Shown in pieces: positions 31,801 through 39,750 of a DNA stretch of 64,000 nucleotides (its first letter is position 1; each line of letters opens with the position of its first letter). The stretch spans positions 164,672 to 228,671 of the forward strand of contig NZ_RJUE01000059.1 of the NCBI RefSeq assembly GCF_024343735.1. Direction: 5' to 3'. The position numbers and the translations under genes were made by a program. The notes under the pieces are model-generated. The model saw nothing but the letters and a program-made list of their open reading frames with translations. It made no database searches and was not told where the DNA came from. Origin of the DNA: Lacihabitans sp. CCS-44. GTDB taxonomy: Bacteria > Bacteroidota > Bacteroidia > Cytophagales > Spirosomataceae.

Positions 31801-32130
31801 CCAGAATTTGATCCCGAAGTAATATCAAGCCTTCGCGAGATGGTTGGTCAAGAAATGCTCTTATCGGTTTTTGAGGATTTTGAGAAAGAGGCAGAAGAAC
31901 AAATAGCCAATTCTATAGCGGCTTTTAAAAATAATGATGTAGTAACAATACAGAAAGAGCTACACACTTTAAAAGGTAACTCAGGTACCATAGGTTTGAT
32001 GCGAATTCATGAAATAACCAAAGATATTGAAGTACCTGCAAAGGTAGCAAATCTAGAAGGTTTTGAAGAAAGAGCAGCAATATTAAAGCATGAGTTTGAG
32101 CAATTTAAGCTTAAATACGCTAAAGTTTAA
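28876..32130 (+). CDS. Hybrid sensor histidine kinase/response regulator (PAS-GAF-PAS-PAS-HK-REC-HPt)
   Basis: A 1084-residue phosphorelay protein with no obvious membrane segment. Order by eye: PAS (10-135), GAF (150-295), PAS (305-430), PAS (440-560), HisKA with H582 in MSHEIRTPMNG, HATPase (to about 800), receiver with D878 (ILMDIQMPEMDG), and an HPt domain with H1030 in LHTLKGNSG. All relay steps except the final output regulator are in one chain. The signal is unknown. No dedicated regulator gene follows; the REC-CRP protein upstream is one candidate partner. Confidence 0.92.
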   Translation: MVEIISNKTETQTKDNFDLLQDFVDNTSDIILMLSLVGEFMFVNNAFLELLGYSRSEIKEMSVDDILHPEFKETIQSNFEKIKNGEPITDFLLVIRNKQKKRIYLSGDINCRYIKGEPVSFRCILKDITQRRRAEAAQNLYYAIAQSNLNTKSLEGFLSQVHQNLQKNIYANNFFVAVYEPENNSIYFPYHVDEYYETGQNYLKRKLGNGLIEYSILQNKPLIFNKEELSLIIEKEKLFIYESNLPAVQILVPLKINEKTIGVIGIKSYSDENKFSSRDLELLEFVSGQIAIAMERKKSEEELMIQTSRLNAIFDSSTHYIWTVNQKRQLSSFNKNYHNLIFEQLGISPTINSSIEKLGWKLISSDDKPTLREKYSLAFQGLPQYFEMHWGEKDGGNNWFEFYLNPILSEDDGLIDEVSGIARNITEKKNALINLQKSENKFRNTIESFIDIYYRTDLAGNVIMISPSVLAHTGYTVDEVIHQKVDKFFENAKNSSQDIKALLKTGSITNFEVIVKRKDQTLRQFMLNIRMIKDSKGIPIEVEGVARDITELMKSAEDLKKAKNEAEHSLKIKEQFLANMSHEIRTPMNGIIGMIDVLNETPLEKNQKDYVQTIKKSSETLLTILNDILDLSKIEAGKMELVYRPFEIRETLSNLVALFNQKAKEKNNQLIFDIDSKSPPCIEGDQIRLLQILSNLTSNALKFTQNGIVQVKVSSMLTESNEYLVKFEIIDSGIGISEENQKKLFNSFQQLDISTKKSFGGTGLGLVISKELCKQMGGEIGLISNPNEGSNFWFTIKAKQAVQADVKANAISETEISFNNYFKGYSPKILLVDDNAVNRKVASEILKKANCTVESADSGQKAIDIFSSNQDFDVILMDIQMPEMDGIETTQKLKEKFGDRLPKVVAMTAYSMQHDRENFISRGMDDYISKPIRANLLIKKVEEYISGHKKTEPYTEKTKIEEKKPSNVYQISSEIPEFDPEVISSLREMVGQEMLLSVFEDFEKEAEEQIANSIAAFKNNDVVTIQKELHTLKGNSGTIGLMRIHEITKDIEVPAKVANLEGFEERAAILKHEFEQFKLKYAKV

Positions 32131-32178
32131 TCAAAAAAAACTACATTTGCCTTTCAAAATTTGTTAGGAAAAAGAGGC

Positions 32179-34683
32179 ATGATTCTCCGGAGAATAATTT
32201 TATTTTTTGGTACTATATTCATTTGGCTTCCAGTCAACTGCCAGGAATGGTGTGATGTTACATATGCATCAGAAAATGACAGAAAAAACCAAATTGAATT
32301 ATTCAAAAAAAAAGAATTCGCTAAAAAAGCAAGAAAAGGGACTACATACGATATATATGTAAAACCAAAAATAATACATAGTAGCCAAAACCTCACCACT
32401 ATATCTTCAGATCAAGTCATAGAAATAATTAATAAACTAGATCTTGTGTTTTCTGAGACAAACATTAAGTTTATTGTAGAAAACAATCATATTGAGCATA
32501 TTACAGACAATGAATTTTATGATTTAAAAACAGAAAATGACGCAAACTTTAGGTCAAAATACGACAGCGACGACGCAATTAATTTATATTTCACCCATAC
32601 CATCACTCGCCCTGACTTGAGTTTGCTTAATGGCTACACCAGTTTGCCAAATTTCAGCAAAAGGTCTAATGCAATAATATTAGCATACCTTGAGAATGAC
32701 ACCAGTAGTTTTTCTATTCTAAAAGACAAAATCACCCCTCATGAATTCGGACATTATTTTGGTTTATTGCATACCTATCAAGACAGCAACAACGAAGACA
32801 TAACCAAAAGAGAACTTGTTACTCGAGGAATAGGAGCAAACTGTAACCTTACTGGAGACGAACTATGTGATACTCCCGCCGACCCATTTGAGAGAATCCC
32901 TTCACTTATTTCATTAGATTGTTCCGAAAATACTCCAGCCGACCTAGTAGATTTTAATGGCGAAAATTATACACCACCGCGAGACAATTATATGTCATAC
33001 CATCATAAATGCGGATTGAGATTCACGCCTATGCAGTTTCAGAGAATGGAATCAGGACTCAACATTCGGCTGTCTTCGTTTGCTGAATATAGAATTACTA
33101 AAAACGTGTCAAACTTTTTGAGCATTACGAATTTAAATAAGAAGATTTATTGTAAAGGAGAAAATATTTTGGTGAATTTTCAGAAAACCGGATTATTTGA
33201 AACCAAAAATGAGTTTAGAGTCGAAATTTCAGATAAAAATGGCAATAATTTTAGAGAAATTACTGAGTTTAAAATTGTGGATGACAAACAACTAAAAATA
33301 ACACTTGATCAATCTTGGGAAAACGGCAATAATTATAGGCTAATAATTACTTCTACGCTCCCATACTCCGAAAGTCCTGTTAGTGAAGACTTTGAAATAA
33401 AATCTTTACCTTCCGCGGAGATTACAAGCTCACAAAAAAGCATTCAAAAAGGAGAAGAACTCCAGCTTAATCTAAAGTTTGGGGGGTCTGGGCCGTGGAG
33501 TTTTAAAGATTGGGATGGCTTTGTTTATGATAAAATTAATTCAGAGACCATCAATTTTAGTTTTTTGACAGATTCTAGTAAACTATTCTATATCTCTGAA
33601 ATAACAAACGAATGTGGTACTATTATTCAATCACCTAGTGTATATGTTGAAGTACTCCAACCCAATTTAAAAATTCAAGGTACGGATAGTTTTTGCAGCG
33701 AAGTTTTGACATATCTACCCATTTCAGGTCATAAAGCCAATGCAGAATCTGATTATTATCAAATACAGGTAAAAAATAGCAGCCAAATTTTCAATATTTT
33801 GCCAAAAACAAATTCTAACTCTCTCGAATTTTCCCTTCCTAAAGATATTCAAAAGAACAAAATTTTTAATATGAAAGTTGTTGGAAAAAATGCAACAGAC
33901 TTTAGTAATGTCTTTTCATTTATTGTGAAAGATCTTCCTTTACCACCTCAAGTGAACACTCCCATAAATATATGTCTTGGTGCCCAAGATTTTTTTTTAA
34001 AAGCGGAAGGAGAAAATTTAAAATGGTATGAAGAAGAGAATTCTAATGAGTTCACTTTTAGTAAATTACCGAACACCAAGTCTCCAAACAAAAAAGCTTA
34101 TTATGTTTCTCAAAGTGATTCCAACCAGTGCGAAAGCAAAAAAAGTAAGATAGAAGTGATTGTTGAGGAGCCAGCTTCTGCTGAAATTAGCGGAAATTCA
34201 AGTATATATCTTAAAGATTCGGCATTTATAAATATTTCACTGAAAGGATCAGCTCCCTGGCTTTTAACTTTGGATCCAATCGGCGAATTTAAGGTAGACT
34301 CATCAGAAGCTAAGTTAACTGTGAGACCTCCAATCTCCACAGAATATAAGCTAACCAAAGTATCCAACTCTTGTGGACCCGGCACTCCAAAAGGAGAAGT
34401 AAAAATAATTGTTCTCTCAATCTTAGGCACCTCCGAAACAGACGCTTATGCTTTGAAAGTATTCCCTAACCCAATCATTAACCAGACATTAAATTATGAA
34501 GTTAAAGATGATGAAATTTCAGAACTGATTATTTATTCTTCCGATGGGAAATTATTAAAAACTTACGAGCTAAATAATAATATATCAAAAGGTGAAATTA
34601 TTCTACCAACACTCAGTTTCGGAAAGTACAATCTGAAGTTTACCAGTTCCAAAAAGACTTATAGTTTTACAATAGTAAGATGA
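32179..34683 (+). CDS. Secreted M43-type metalloprotease with T9SS sorting domain
   Basis: An 834-residue exported protein. After a signal peptide (RRIILFFGTIFIWLPVNC) comes a pappalysin-like zinc protease: H188-E-F-G-H-Y-F-G-L-L-H is the HExxHxxGxxH metzincin motif and DNYMSYHHKCG is the Met-turn. Beta-sandwich regions follow, and the last 75 residues (VFPNP, then the KLLKTYEL and SFGKYNLK strands) form a type A T9SS C-terminal domain that directs export across the outer membrane. Start at the ATG 32179, not the TTG at 32161. Likely a surface or extracellular protein-degrading enzyme; ends at a perfect terminator. Confidence 0.9.
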   Translation: MILRRIILFFGTIFIWLPVNCQEWCDVTYASENDRKNQIELFKKKEFAKKARKGTTYDIYVKPKIIHSSQNLTTISSDQVIEIINKLDLVFSETNIKFIVENNHIEHITDNEFYDLKTENDANFRSKYDSDDAINLYFTHTITRPDLSLLNGYTSLPNFSKRSNAIILAYLENDTSSFSILKDKITPHEFGHYFGLLHTYQDSNNEDITKRELVTRGIGANCNLTGDELCDTPADPFERIPSLISLDCSENTPADLVDFNGENYTPPRDNYMSYHHKCGLRFTPMQFQRMESGLNIRLSSFAEYRITKNVSNFLSITNLNKKIYCKGENILVNFQKTGLFETKNEFRVEISDKNGNNFREITEFKIVDDKQLKITLDQSWENGNNYRLIITSTLPYSESPVSEDFEIKSLPSAEITSSQKSIQKGEELQLNLKFGGSGPWSFKDWDGFVYDKINSETINFSFLTDSSKLFYISEITNECGTIIQSPSVYVEVLQPNLKIQGTDSFCSEVLTYLPISGHKANAESDYYQIQVKNSSQIFNILPKTNSNSLEFSLPKDIQKNKIFNMKVVGKNATDFSNVFSFIVKDLPLPPQVNTPINICLGAQDFFLKAEGENLKWYEEENSNEFTFSKLPNTKSPNKKAYYVSQSDSNQCESKKSKIEVIVEEPASAEISGNSSIYLKDSAFINISLKGSAPWLLTLDPIGEFKVDSSEAKLTVRPPISTEYKLTKVSNSCGPGTPKGEVKIIVLSILGTSETDAYALKVFPNPIINQTLNYEVKDDEISELIIYSSDGKLLKTYELNNNISKGEIILPTLSFGKYNLKFTSSKKTYSFTIVR

Positions 34684-34718
34684 TAAAAAAAGAGCCTCGA
34701 AAGGCTCTTTTTTTATCA
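34681..34718. terminator. Bidirectional terminator between the M43 protease and LysM genes
   Basis: A perfect 16-bp inverted repeat (TGATAAAAAAAGAGCC and complement) around a TCGAAA loop, with A- and T-runs on both sides. It overlaps the stop codons of both convergent genes. Confidence 0.95.
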
Positions 34719-35171
34719 TAATTCTGGAATTCTTAAAACTTGCCCCGGATAAATTAAATCTGGATCTTTTAACATCGGCTTATTAGCCTCAAAAATAGCA
34801 GGATACTTCATCGCATCTCCATACATTACCTTTGCTATTTTCGAAAGAGAATCTCCCTTTTCAACAGTATGGTATCTAGCTTCTGGAGCCGGCGTAGAGA
34901 CTTCCATTTGGTTGTCTACAGCTGAAACACCTTCTACATTACCAACAGCCAGTGCAATCTTCTCTGAATCTTCTTGTGTATCAACTTCTCCTGAAATTGT
35001 AACAGTATCTCCATTGATTTTTACAGTAAGTGCATTAAATGCTAAACCCAAACCTTGTACATGTGCCAAAAGAGCAGATGCCTTCAGTTCTGGAGTCTTC
35101 TCAGCTACTTCAGCCTCAGACTTCCCAAAAAGCTTCTCGCCTACTCCTTTAAAAAACGACATTAATCCCAT
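34716..35171 (-). CDS. BON-LysM protein (Kbp/YgaU-like)
   Basis: A 151-residue protein resembling E. coli Kbp, a potassium-binding protein. The N-terminus MGLMSFFKGVGEKLFG is typical; a BON domain (about 30-95, with VTISGEVDTQEDSEKI) is followed by a LysM domain (about 98-150, YHTVEKGDSLSKIAK and YPGQVLRIPEL). No signal peptide, so it is probably cytoplasmic. Potassium sensing is known for the E. coli protein and inferred here. Confidence 0.9.
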   Translation of the reverse strand: MGLMSFFKGVGEKLFGKSEAEVAEKTPELKASALLAHVQGLGLAFNALTVKINGDTVTISGEVDTQEDSEKIALAVGNVEGVSAVDNQMEVSTPAPEARYHTVEKGDSLSKIAKVMYGDAMKYPAIFEANKPMLKDPDLIYPGQVLRIPEL

Positions 35172-35314
35172 TGTTGTTGAAATTTTAATTTTAAAAACTT
35201 ATTTAAGACAAATTTAAATTTTTTGTCTGGCATTTAGACAGAAAAGAAAAAAAAATGTCACAAAAAATATTGATTAAAAAAATACGTTTAAATTGCAGAA
35301 AAATAATATTAAAT

Positions 35315-35842
35315 ATGCGAAACATACTTTTATCCCTAACATTGATTTTATCGCTTTACTCAGCAAGTGCTCAGTCAGACGAAGAATTGATAAATCAAAC
35401 CCTTAATGACTATCTAGAAGGCGGCACAAACGGAGAAGTTGATAGGTTTAAGAAGGCTTTTTTAAGTGATGCCATTCAAAAATCAGTTGGAAAAACTGGC
35501 GTAACGGGCATGACAGTGGAGTCTTTGGCTTCTAAAATTAAACCTAATCAAAAAATGGAAAGAACAACCAAGGTTGTGTCTTGGTCTTATGCAGGTACAG
35601 CGGCCACCGCAATTACTGAAACCGAGTATCCTACCTCAAAAATCATAGATTTACTGAATCTACTAAAGGTAAATAACGAGTGGAAGATAGTGAGTAGAGT
35701 TTACTCTAGAATAGAGAAAGGTGAAAGCGTGGTATCTTCAGCACCACTCACAGCGGCCAAAGCAGATCCTAAGGCAAAAGGAAAAACAACAGCCGCCACC
35801 ACTCCAGTTAAAAAGAAACCTGTTGCAGATGACGGCTGGTGA
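35315..35842 (+). CDS. Exported NTF2-like (putative lumazine-binding) protein
   Basis: About 175 residues with a signal peptide (MRNILLSLTLILSLYSASAQ). The mature part has the pattern of the NTF2-like 'putative lumazine-binding' family (INQTLNDYLEGGTNG and LLKVNNEWKIVSRVYS). The C-terminal 30 residues are a Lys-Ala-Pro-Thr-rich low-complexity tail (KADPKAKGKTTAATTPVKKK). The ATG at 35315 is preferred to one at 35255 because it begins the signal peptide. Function unknown. Confidence 0.75.
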   Translation: MRNILLSLTLILSLYSASAQSDEELINQTLNDYLEGGTNGEVDRFKKAFLSDAIQKSVGKTGVTGMTVESLASKIKPNQKMERTTKVVSWSYAGTAATAITETEYPTSKIIDLLNLLKVNNEWKIVSRVYSRIEKGESVVSSAPLTAAKADPKAKGKTTAATTPVKKKPVADDGW

Positions 35843-35852
35843 TATTAAAAAT

Positions 35853-36713
35853 TTATTTCAAAATATTCAATAGATACTGACCATAGCCCGACTTAACCAA
35901 AGGTTGGGCTATTTTTATGAGTTGGTCTTTCGTAATAAAGCCCATTCTGTAGGCCACCTCTTCAATACAACCCACTTTTAGTCCTTGTCTTTCTTCAATA
36001 ACCTGTACAAATTGGCCAGCTTGCATCAAGGAATTAAAAGTACCCGTATCTAACCAGGCAGTTCCTCGGTTCATTACACCTACCTTCAACCTACCCCTTT
36101 CCAAATAAACTCTATTTACGTCAGTTATTTCATACTCACCTCTTGGAGAAGGCTCAATATTTTTGGCAATTTCTACCACTTCATTATCATAAAAATACAA
36201 ACCCGGCACTGCATAGTTGCTCTTTGGTTTTTCTGGCTTTTCTTCAATGCTTAAAGCATTAAAATCAGCATCAAATTCCACAACTCCGTATCTTTCAGGA
36301 TCATGCACTGGATATGCGAACACCATTCCACCATCCGGATCAGCACACGACTGAAGTAATTTACTCAATCCGCTTCCATAAAAAATATTATCTCCTAGCA
36401 CCAAGGCCACTTTATCATCGCCAATAAATTCCTCCCCGATCACAAAAGCTTGAGCCAATCCATTCGGCAATGCTTGTTCAGCATATTCAAATTTACAGCC
36501 GACTTGAGAGCCATCCCCCAACAATTTTTTAAAATGAGGTAAATCGTGGGGTGTAGAAATAATCAAAACCTCGTTTATTCCAGCCAACATCAATATGGAC
36601 AAAGGATAATAAATCATAGGTTTGTCATAAACGGGCATCAACTGTTTGCTTACCGCCAGTGTGAGAGGGTGCAAACGGGTTCCGCTGCCACCTGCTAAAA
36701 TGATTCCTTTCAT
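35853..36713 (-). CDS. rmlA: Glucose-1-phosphate thymidylyltransferase
   Basis: A 286-residue nucleotidyltransferase that makes dTDP-glucose from dTTP and glucose 1-phosphate. The [11 protein letters not shown] signature, the PMIYYPLS segment and the LALGDN-like VLGDNIFYG are present. It is the last of three genes galE-rmlB-rmlA on the minus strand, 6 bp after rmlB. It provides the first step of dTDP-sugar (for example L-rhamnose) synthesis for surface polysaccharide. Confidence 0.95.
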   Translation of the reverse strand: MKGIILAGGSGTRLHPLTLAVSKQLMPVYDKPMIYYPLSILMLAGINEVLIISTPHDLPHFKKLLGDGSQVGCKFEYAEQALPNGLAQAFVIGEEFIGDDKVALVLGDNIFYGSGLSKLLQSCADPDGGMVFAYPVHDPERYGVVEFDADFNALSIEEKPEKPKSNYAVPGLYFYDNEVVEIAKNIEPSPRGEYEITDVNRVYLERGRLKVGVMNRGTAWLDTGTFNSLMQAGQFVQVIEERQGLKVGCIEEVAYRMGFITKDQLIKIAQPLVKSGYGQYLLNILK

Positions 36714-36719
36714 ATTTTA

Positions 36720-37790
36720 TTAATTAGCACTTGTTTCGTACATCGAGGTATAATATTTCTGGTAATCACCAGAAGTTATGTTTTCTATCCAATCCCAGTT
36801 GTTTAAATACCAATCAACTGTTTTTGATAATCCTTCTTCGAAAGTTACTGAAGGCTCCCAACCCAACTCCGACATTAGTTTACTGGCATCAATGGCATAC
36901 CTCAAATCGTGCCCAGCTCTGTCTGTTACATAAGTGATTAATTCCCTACTTTTTCCGACTGGATTTCCTTGCTTTTCATCCATCAAATCGCACAATAGGT
37001 GAACCAAGTCTAAATTTTTCCACTCATTGTTTCCACCTATGTTGTAAGTATCTCCATTTTTACCATTGTGAAAAATATTATCTATGGCTCTTGCGTGATC
37101 TATTACAAATAACCAGTCTCTTACATTCTCTCCTTTTCCATAAACTGGAAGAGGTTTCCAATTTTTGATATTATTTATCATCAATGGAATGAGTTTTTCA
37201 GGAAAATGGTTTGGCCCATAATTGTTAGAACAGTTAGATACTACTATCGGAAGTCCATAAGTATTGTGATATGCCCTCACAAAGTGATCAGAACTCGCTT
37301 TGGACGCTGAATATGGCGATCGAGGGTCATAACTGGTAGTTTCTACAAAAAACTCACTTGGGTCGTGTAGCTCTCCATATACTTCATCTGTAGATACATG
37401 GTAGAATCTTTTGCCTTCCATTTGGCCTTTCCAGAGGTTTTTAGCAGAATTTAGCAAATTACAAGTTCCTATTACATTGGTTTTTACAAATGCCATAGGG
37501 TCAGTTATTGACCTGTCCACATGAGACTCTGCTGCTAAATGAATTACACCATCAAACTGATATTTTGCAAAAAGGCTATCTATATAATTTTCGTCAACGA
37601 TGTCGCCATGTTCAAATGTATAATTTGGGAGTTTATCTATGTCTTTTAGATTCTCCAAATTGCCTGCATAAGTCAACTTATCCAGGTTAACTATTTGATA
37701 TTGTGGATATTTAGTAACAAATAGTCTTACCACATGTGAGCCAATAAACCCTGCTCCACCTGTTATTAGAATGCACTTTTCAAACTTCAT
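36720..37790 (-). CDS. rmlB: dTDP-glucose 4,6-dehydratase
   Basis: A 356-residue extended SDR enzyme converting dTDP-glucose to dTDP-4-keto-6-deoxyglucose. Motifs: NAD loop GGAGFIGSH, HLAAESHVDRSI, STDEVYG and catalytic Tyr-Lys YSASKASS. It overlaps the galE stop by one base (TAATG) and precedes rmlA by 6 bp. The rmlC and rmlD genes needed to finish dTDP-rhamnose are not in the window. Confidence 0.95.
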   Translation of the reverse strand: MKFEKCILITGGAGFIGSHVVRLFVTKYPQYQIVNLDKLTYAGNLENLKDIDKLPNYTFEHGDIVDENYIDSLFAKYQFDGVIHLAAESHVDRSITDPMAFVKTNVIGTCNLLNSAKNLWKGQMEGKRFYHVSTDEVYGELHDPSEFFVETTSYDPRSPYSASKASSDHFVRAYHNTYGLPIVVSNCSNNYGPNHFPEKLIPLMINNIKNWKPLPVYGKGENVRDWLFVIDHARAIDNIFHNGKNGDTYNIGGNNEWKNLDLVHLLCDLMDEKQGNPVGKSRELITYVTDRAGHDLRYAIDASKLMSELGWEPSVTFEEGLSKTVDWYLNNWDWIENITSGDYQKYYTSMYETSAN

Positions 37791-38809
37791 TAGTTATTGT
37801 TGTTTTTTAGTTTTAATTCCCATGTCCACGCATCTTTGAGGCTTTCTTCTAAGGACTTTTCAGTTTTCCAGTTTAGAATCTTAGAGGCTTTTTCAACGTC
37901 TCCATAGATTTTTTCAACATCGCCAGACCTACGTGGACCTACCTCGTAATTAAGCTTTAGATTATTTACCTCTTCAAAGGTTTTTATTACTTCTAAAACT
38001 GAATTGCCTGTGCCAGTACCTAAATTGAAAACATCATAAAATGCTGTCTCCTTATCTTTTAGCAAATTCAATGCCGAAACATGGGCTTTGGCCAAATCAA
38101 CCACGTGGATAAAATCTCTAACATTAGAGCCATCGACGGTATTATAGTCACTTCCAAAAACTACCAATTTGCTTCTTTTACCTATCGCAGTTTGGGTAAC
38201 AAAAGGAATCAAATTGCTTGGTACGCCATTGGGCAATTCACCAATTTCAGCACTCGGATGAGCACCAATTGGATTGAAATACCTCAACGATATGATACTC
38301 ATTTGTTCGCCAGATTTTATTACATCCTCTAAGATATCTTCCGCAATGGCTTTGGTGTTTCCATACGGCGACTCTGCTTTTTTCTTTGGGGTATCCTCAG
38401 TTACGGGAATATGATCAGGCTGTCCATAAACCGTGCAAGACGAACTAAATACAAGGTTTTTTACTTTAGTAGCCTGCATCACTTCCAAAATATTTAGCAG
38501 TGACCCAATATTATTTTTATAATATTTGAGTGGTTTCTCCACCGACTCTCCCACTGCTTTGTAAGCTGCAAAATGGATAATGCCCTCTATTTTGTGTTTG
38601 ATTACAATATCTCTAACTACCTCAAAATCATTACAATCAGCATTATAAAAAGGCACATCGAAACCTATTATTTTCTTTAGACCGGCCAAAACTGATTCTG
38701 ACGAATTAATTAAGTTGTCTATAATTACTGGAGAAAAACCAGCACTTACCAATTCTACAACTGTGTGGGAGCCAATAAAACCAGCACCGCCTGTAACGAG
38801 TACGTTCAT
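37790..38809 (-). CDS. galE: UDP-glucose 4-epimerase
   Basis: About 339 residues; interconverts UDP-glucose and UDP-galactose (or the N-acetyl forms) using bound NAD. The NAD loop is GGAGFIGSH, the catalytic Tyr-Lys pair is in YGNTKA, and LRYFNPIGAHPS is GalE-specific. The ATG at 38809 (MNVLVTGGAG) is preferred to 38827. It is the first gene of the galE-rmlB-rmlA sugar nucleotide operon; stop codon and rmlB start overlap. Confidence 0.94.
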   Translation of the reverse strand: MNVLVTGGAGFIGSHTVVELVSAGFSPVIIDNLINSSESVLAGLKKIIGFDVPFYNADCNDFEVVRDIVIKHKIEGIIHFAAYKAVGESVEKPLKYYKNNIGSLLNILEVMQATKVKNLVFSSSCTVYGQPDHIPVTEDTPKKKAESPYGNTKAIAEDILEDVIKSGEQMSIISLRYFNPIGAHPSAEIGELPNGVPSNLIPFVTQTAIGKRSKLVVFGSDYNTVDGSNVRDFIHVVDLAKAHVSALNLLKDKETAFYDVFNLGTGTGNSVLEVIKTFEEVNNLKLNYEVGPRRSGDVEKIYGDVEKASKILNWKTEKSLEESLKDAWTWELKLKNNNN

Positions 38810-38913
38810 AATTAGATATTTTAACAAAAATAGTGAGATAAAAAATGTTTTAAAAATAATGTTTGGTTTTAAATTTAATACTTAAGATATTGACCAAAAA
38901 AATAGCTAAAATC

Positions 38914-39747
38914 ATGAATAGGGAGGATTTAAAGGCGATGATTTCACTTCTTGATGATTCTGATGTTGAGGTGGTTAATATTGTTGAGAATAATATCAAA
39001 AATTTAGGTCATGAGGTTATTCCAATTTTAGAAAAAGAATGGGAGAGAAATGGACTTAACCCTGTTCTACAAAAAAAAATAGAAGATCTTGTTCATGATT
39101 TACATCTCTCTAATCTTTCTGCAGATTTGGAGTCTTGGAAAAACAATAACCATACAGACTTGATGACGGGCCTGTGGTTAATTGCAAAATACCAATATCC
39201 TGACCTTAAAGTAGAAACTTTAAATCAGGAAATAAAAAATATACAAATGAAAGTTTGGGTAAATACGCATGAAAAAATGCACCCAAACGACATGGTAAAA
39301 ATCCTCAATGAGGTGATTTTTGAGCAATTGAAGTTTGAGCCAAATATCAAGAACTTTCATTCTCCTTCAAACTCAATGTTCAATTTGGTACTCAGCCAAA
39401 AAAAAGGAAATCCAGTAGCTCTGAGCTGTTTATTTATATTGTTGGCTCAACGCTTAGACTTACCCATCTATGGCGTTAATCTACCCAATCTTTTTGTTTT
39501 AATTTTCGATTATCCAGGCTACAGATTCTATTTAAACCCATTTAATCGAGGGCAAGTTTTTTTAGAAAAAGACATTGACGATTACCTTAAACAAATGAAC
39601 ATAGAGCCAAATGAAAAATATTATAAGTCTTGCTCAAATATTGAGATCATCAAACGCATTCTCACTAATCTATCTTTTGCTTACCAAAAAATAGGCGAAG
39701 AAGATAAACAAAATGAAGTCAACCAGTTTTTAAAGATTTTCGACTAA
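38914..39747 (+). CDS. SirB1/transglutaminase-like family protein
   Basis: A 277-residue soluble protein. The region NPVALSCLFILLAQRLDLPIYG is the family hallmark (usually followed by GHF). Here the segment reads NLPNLFVLIF, so the conserved His is replaced by Leu; catalytic activity is doubtful, as is already assumed for much of this family. The ATG at 38914 (MNREDLKAM) is preferred to 38863. Function unknown. Confidence 0.78.
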   Translation: MNREDLKAMISLLDDSDVEVVNIVENNIKNLGHEVIPILEKEWERNGLNPVLQKKIEDLVHDLHLSNLSADLESWKNNNHTDLMTGLWLIAKYQYPDLKVETLNQEIKNIQMKVWVNTHEKMHPNDMVKILNEVIFEQLKFEPNIKNFHSPSNSMFNLVLSQKKGNPVALSCLFILLAQRLDLPIYGVNLPNLFVLIFDYPGYRFYLNPFNRGQVFLEKDIDDYLKQMNIEPNEKYYKSCSNIEIIKRILTNLSFAYQKIGEEDKQNEVNQFLKIFD

Positions 39748-39750
39748 AAA

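Noticed and set aside
34681..34718. Long perfect palindrome as an operator or attachment site
   Set aside because: It sits between convergent stop codons with A- and T-runs on both arms, a bidirectional terminator.
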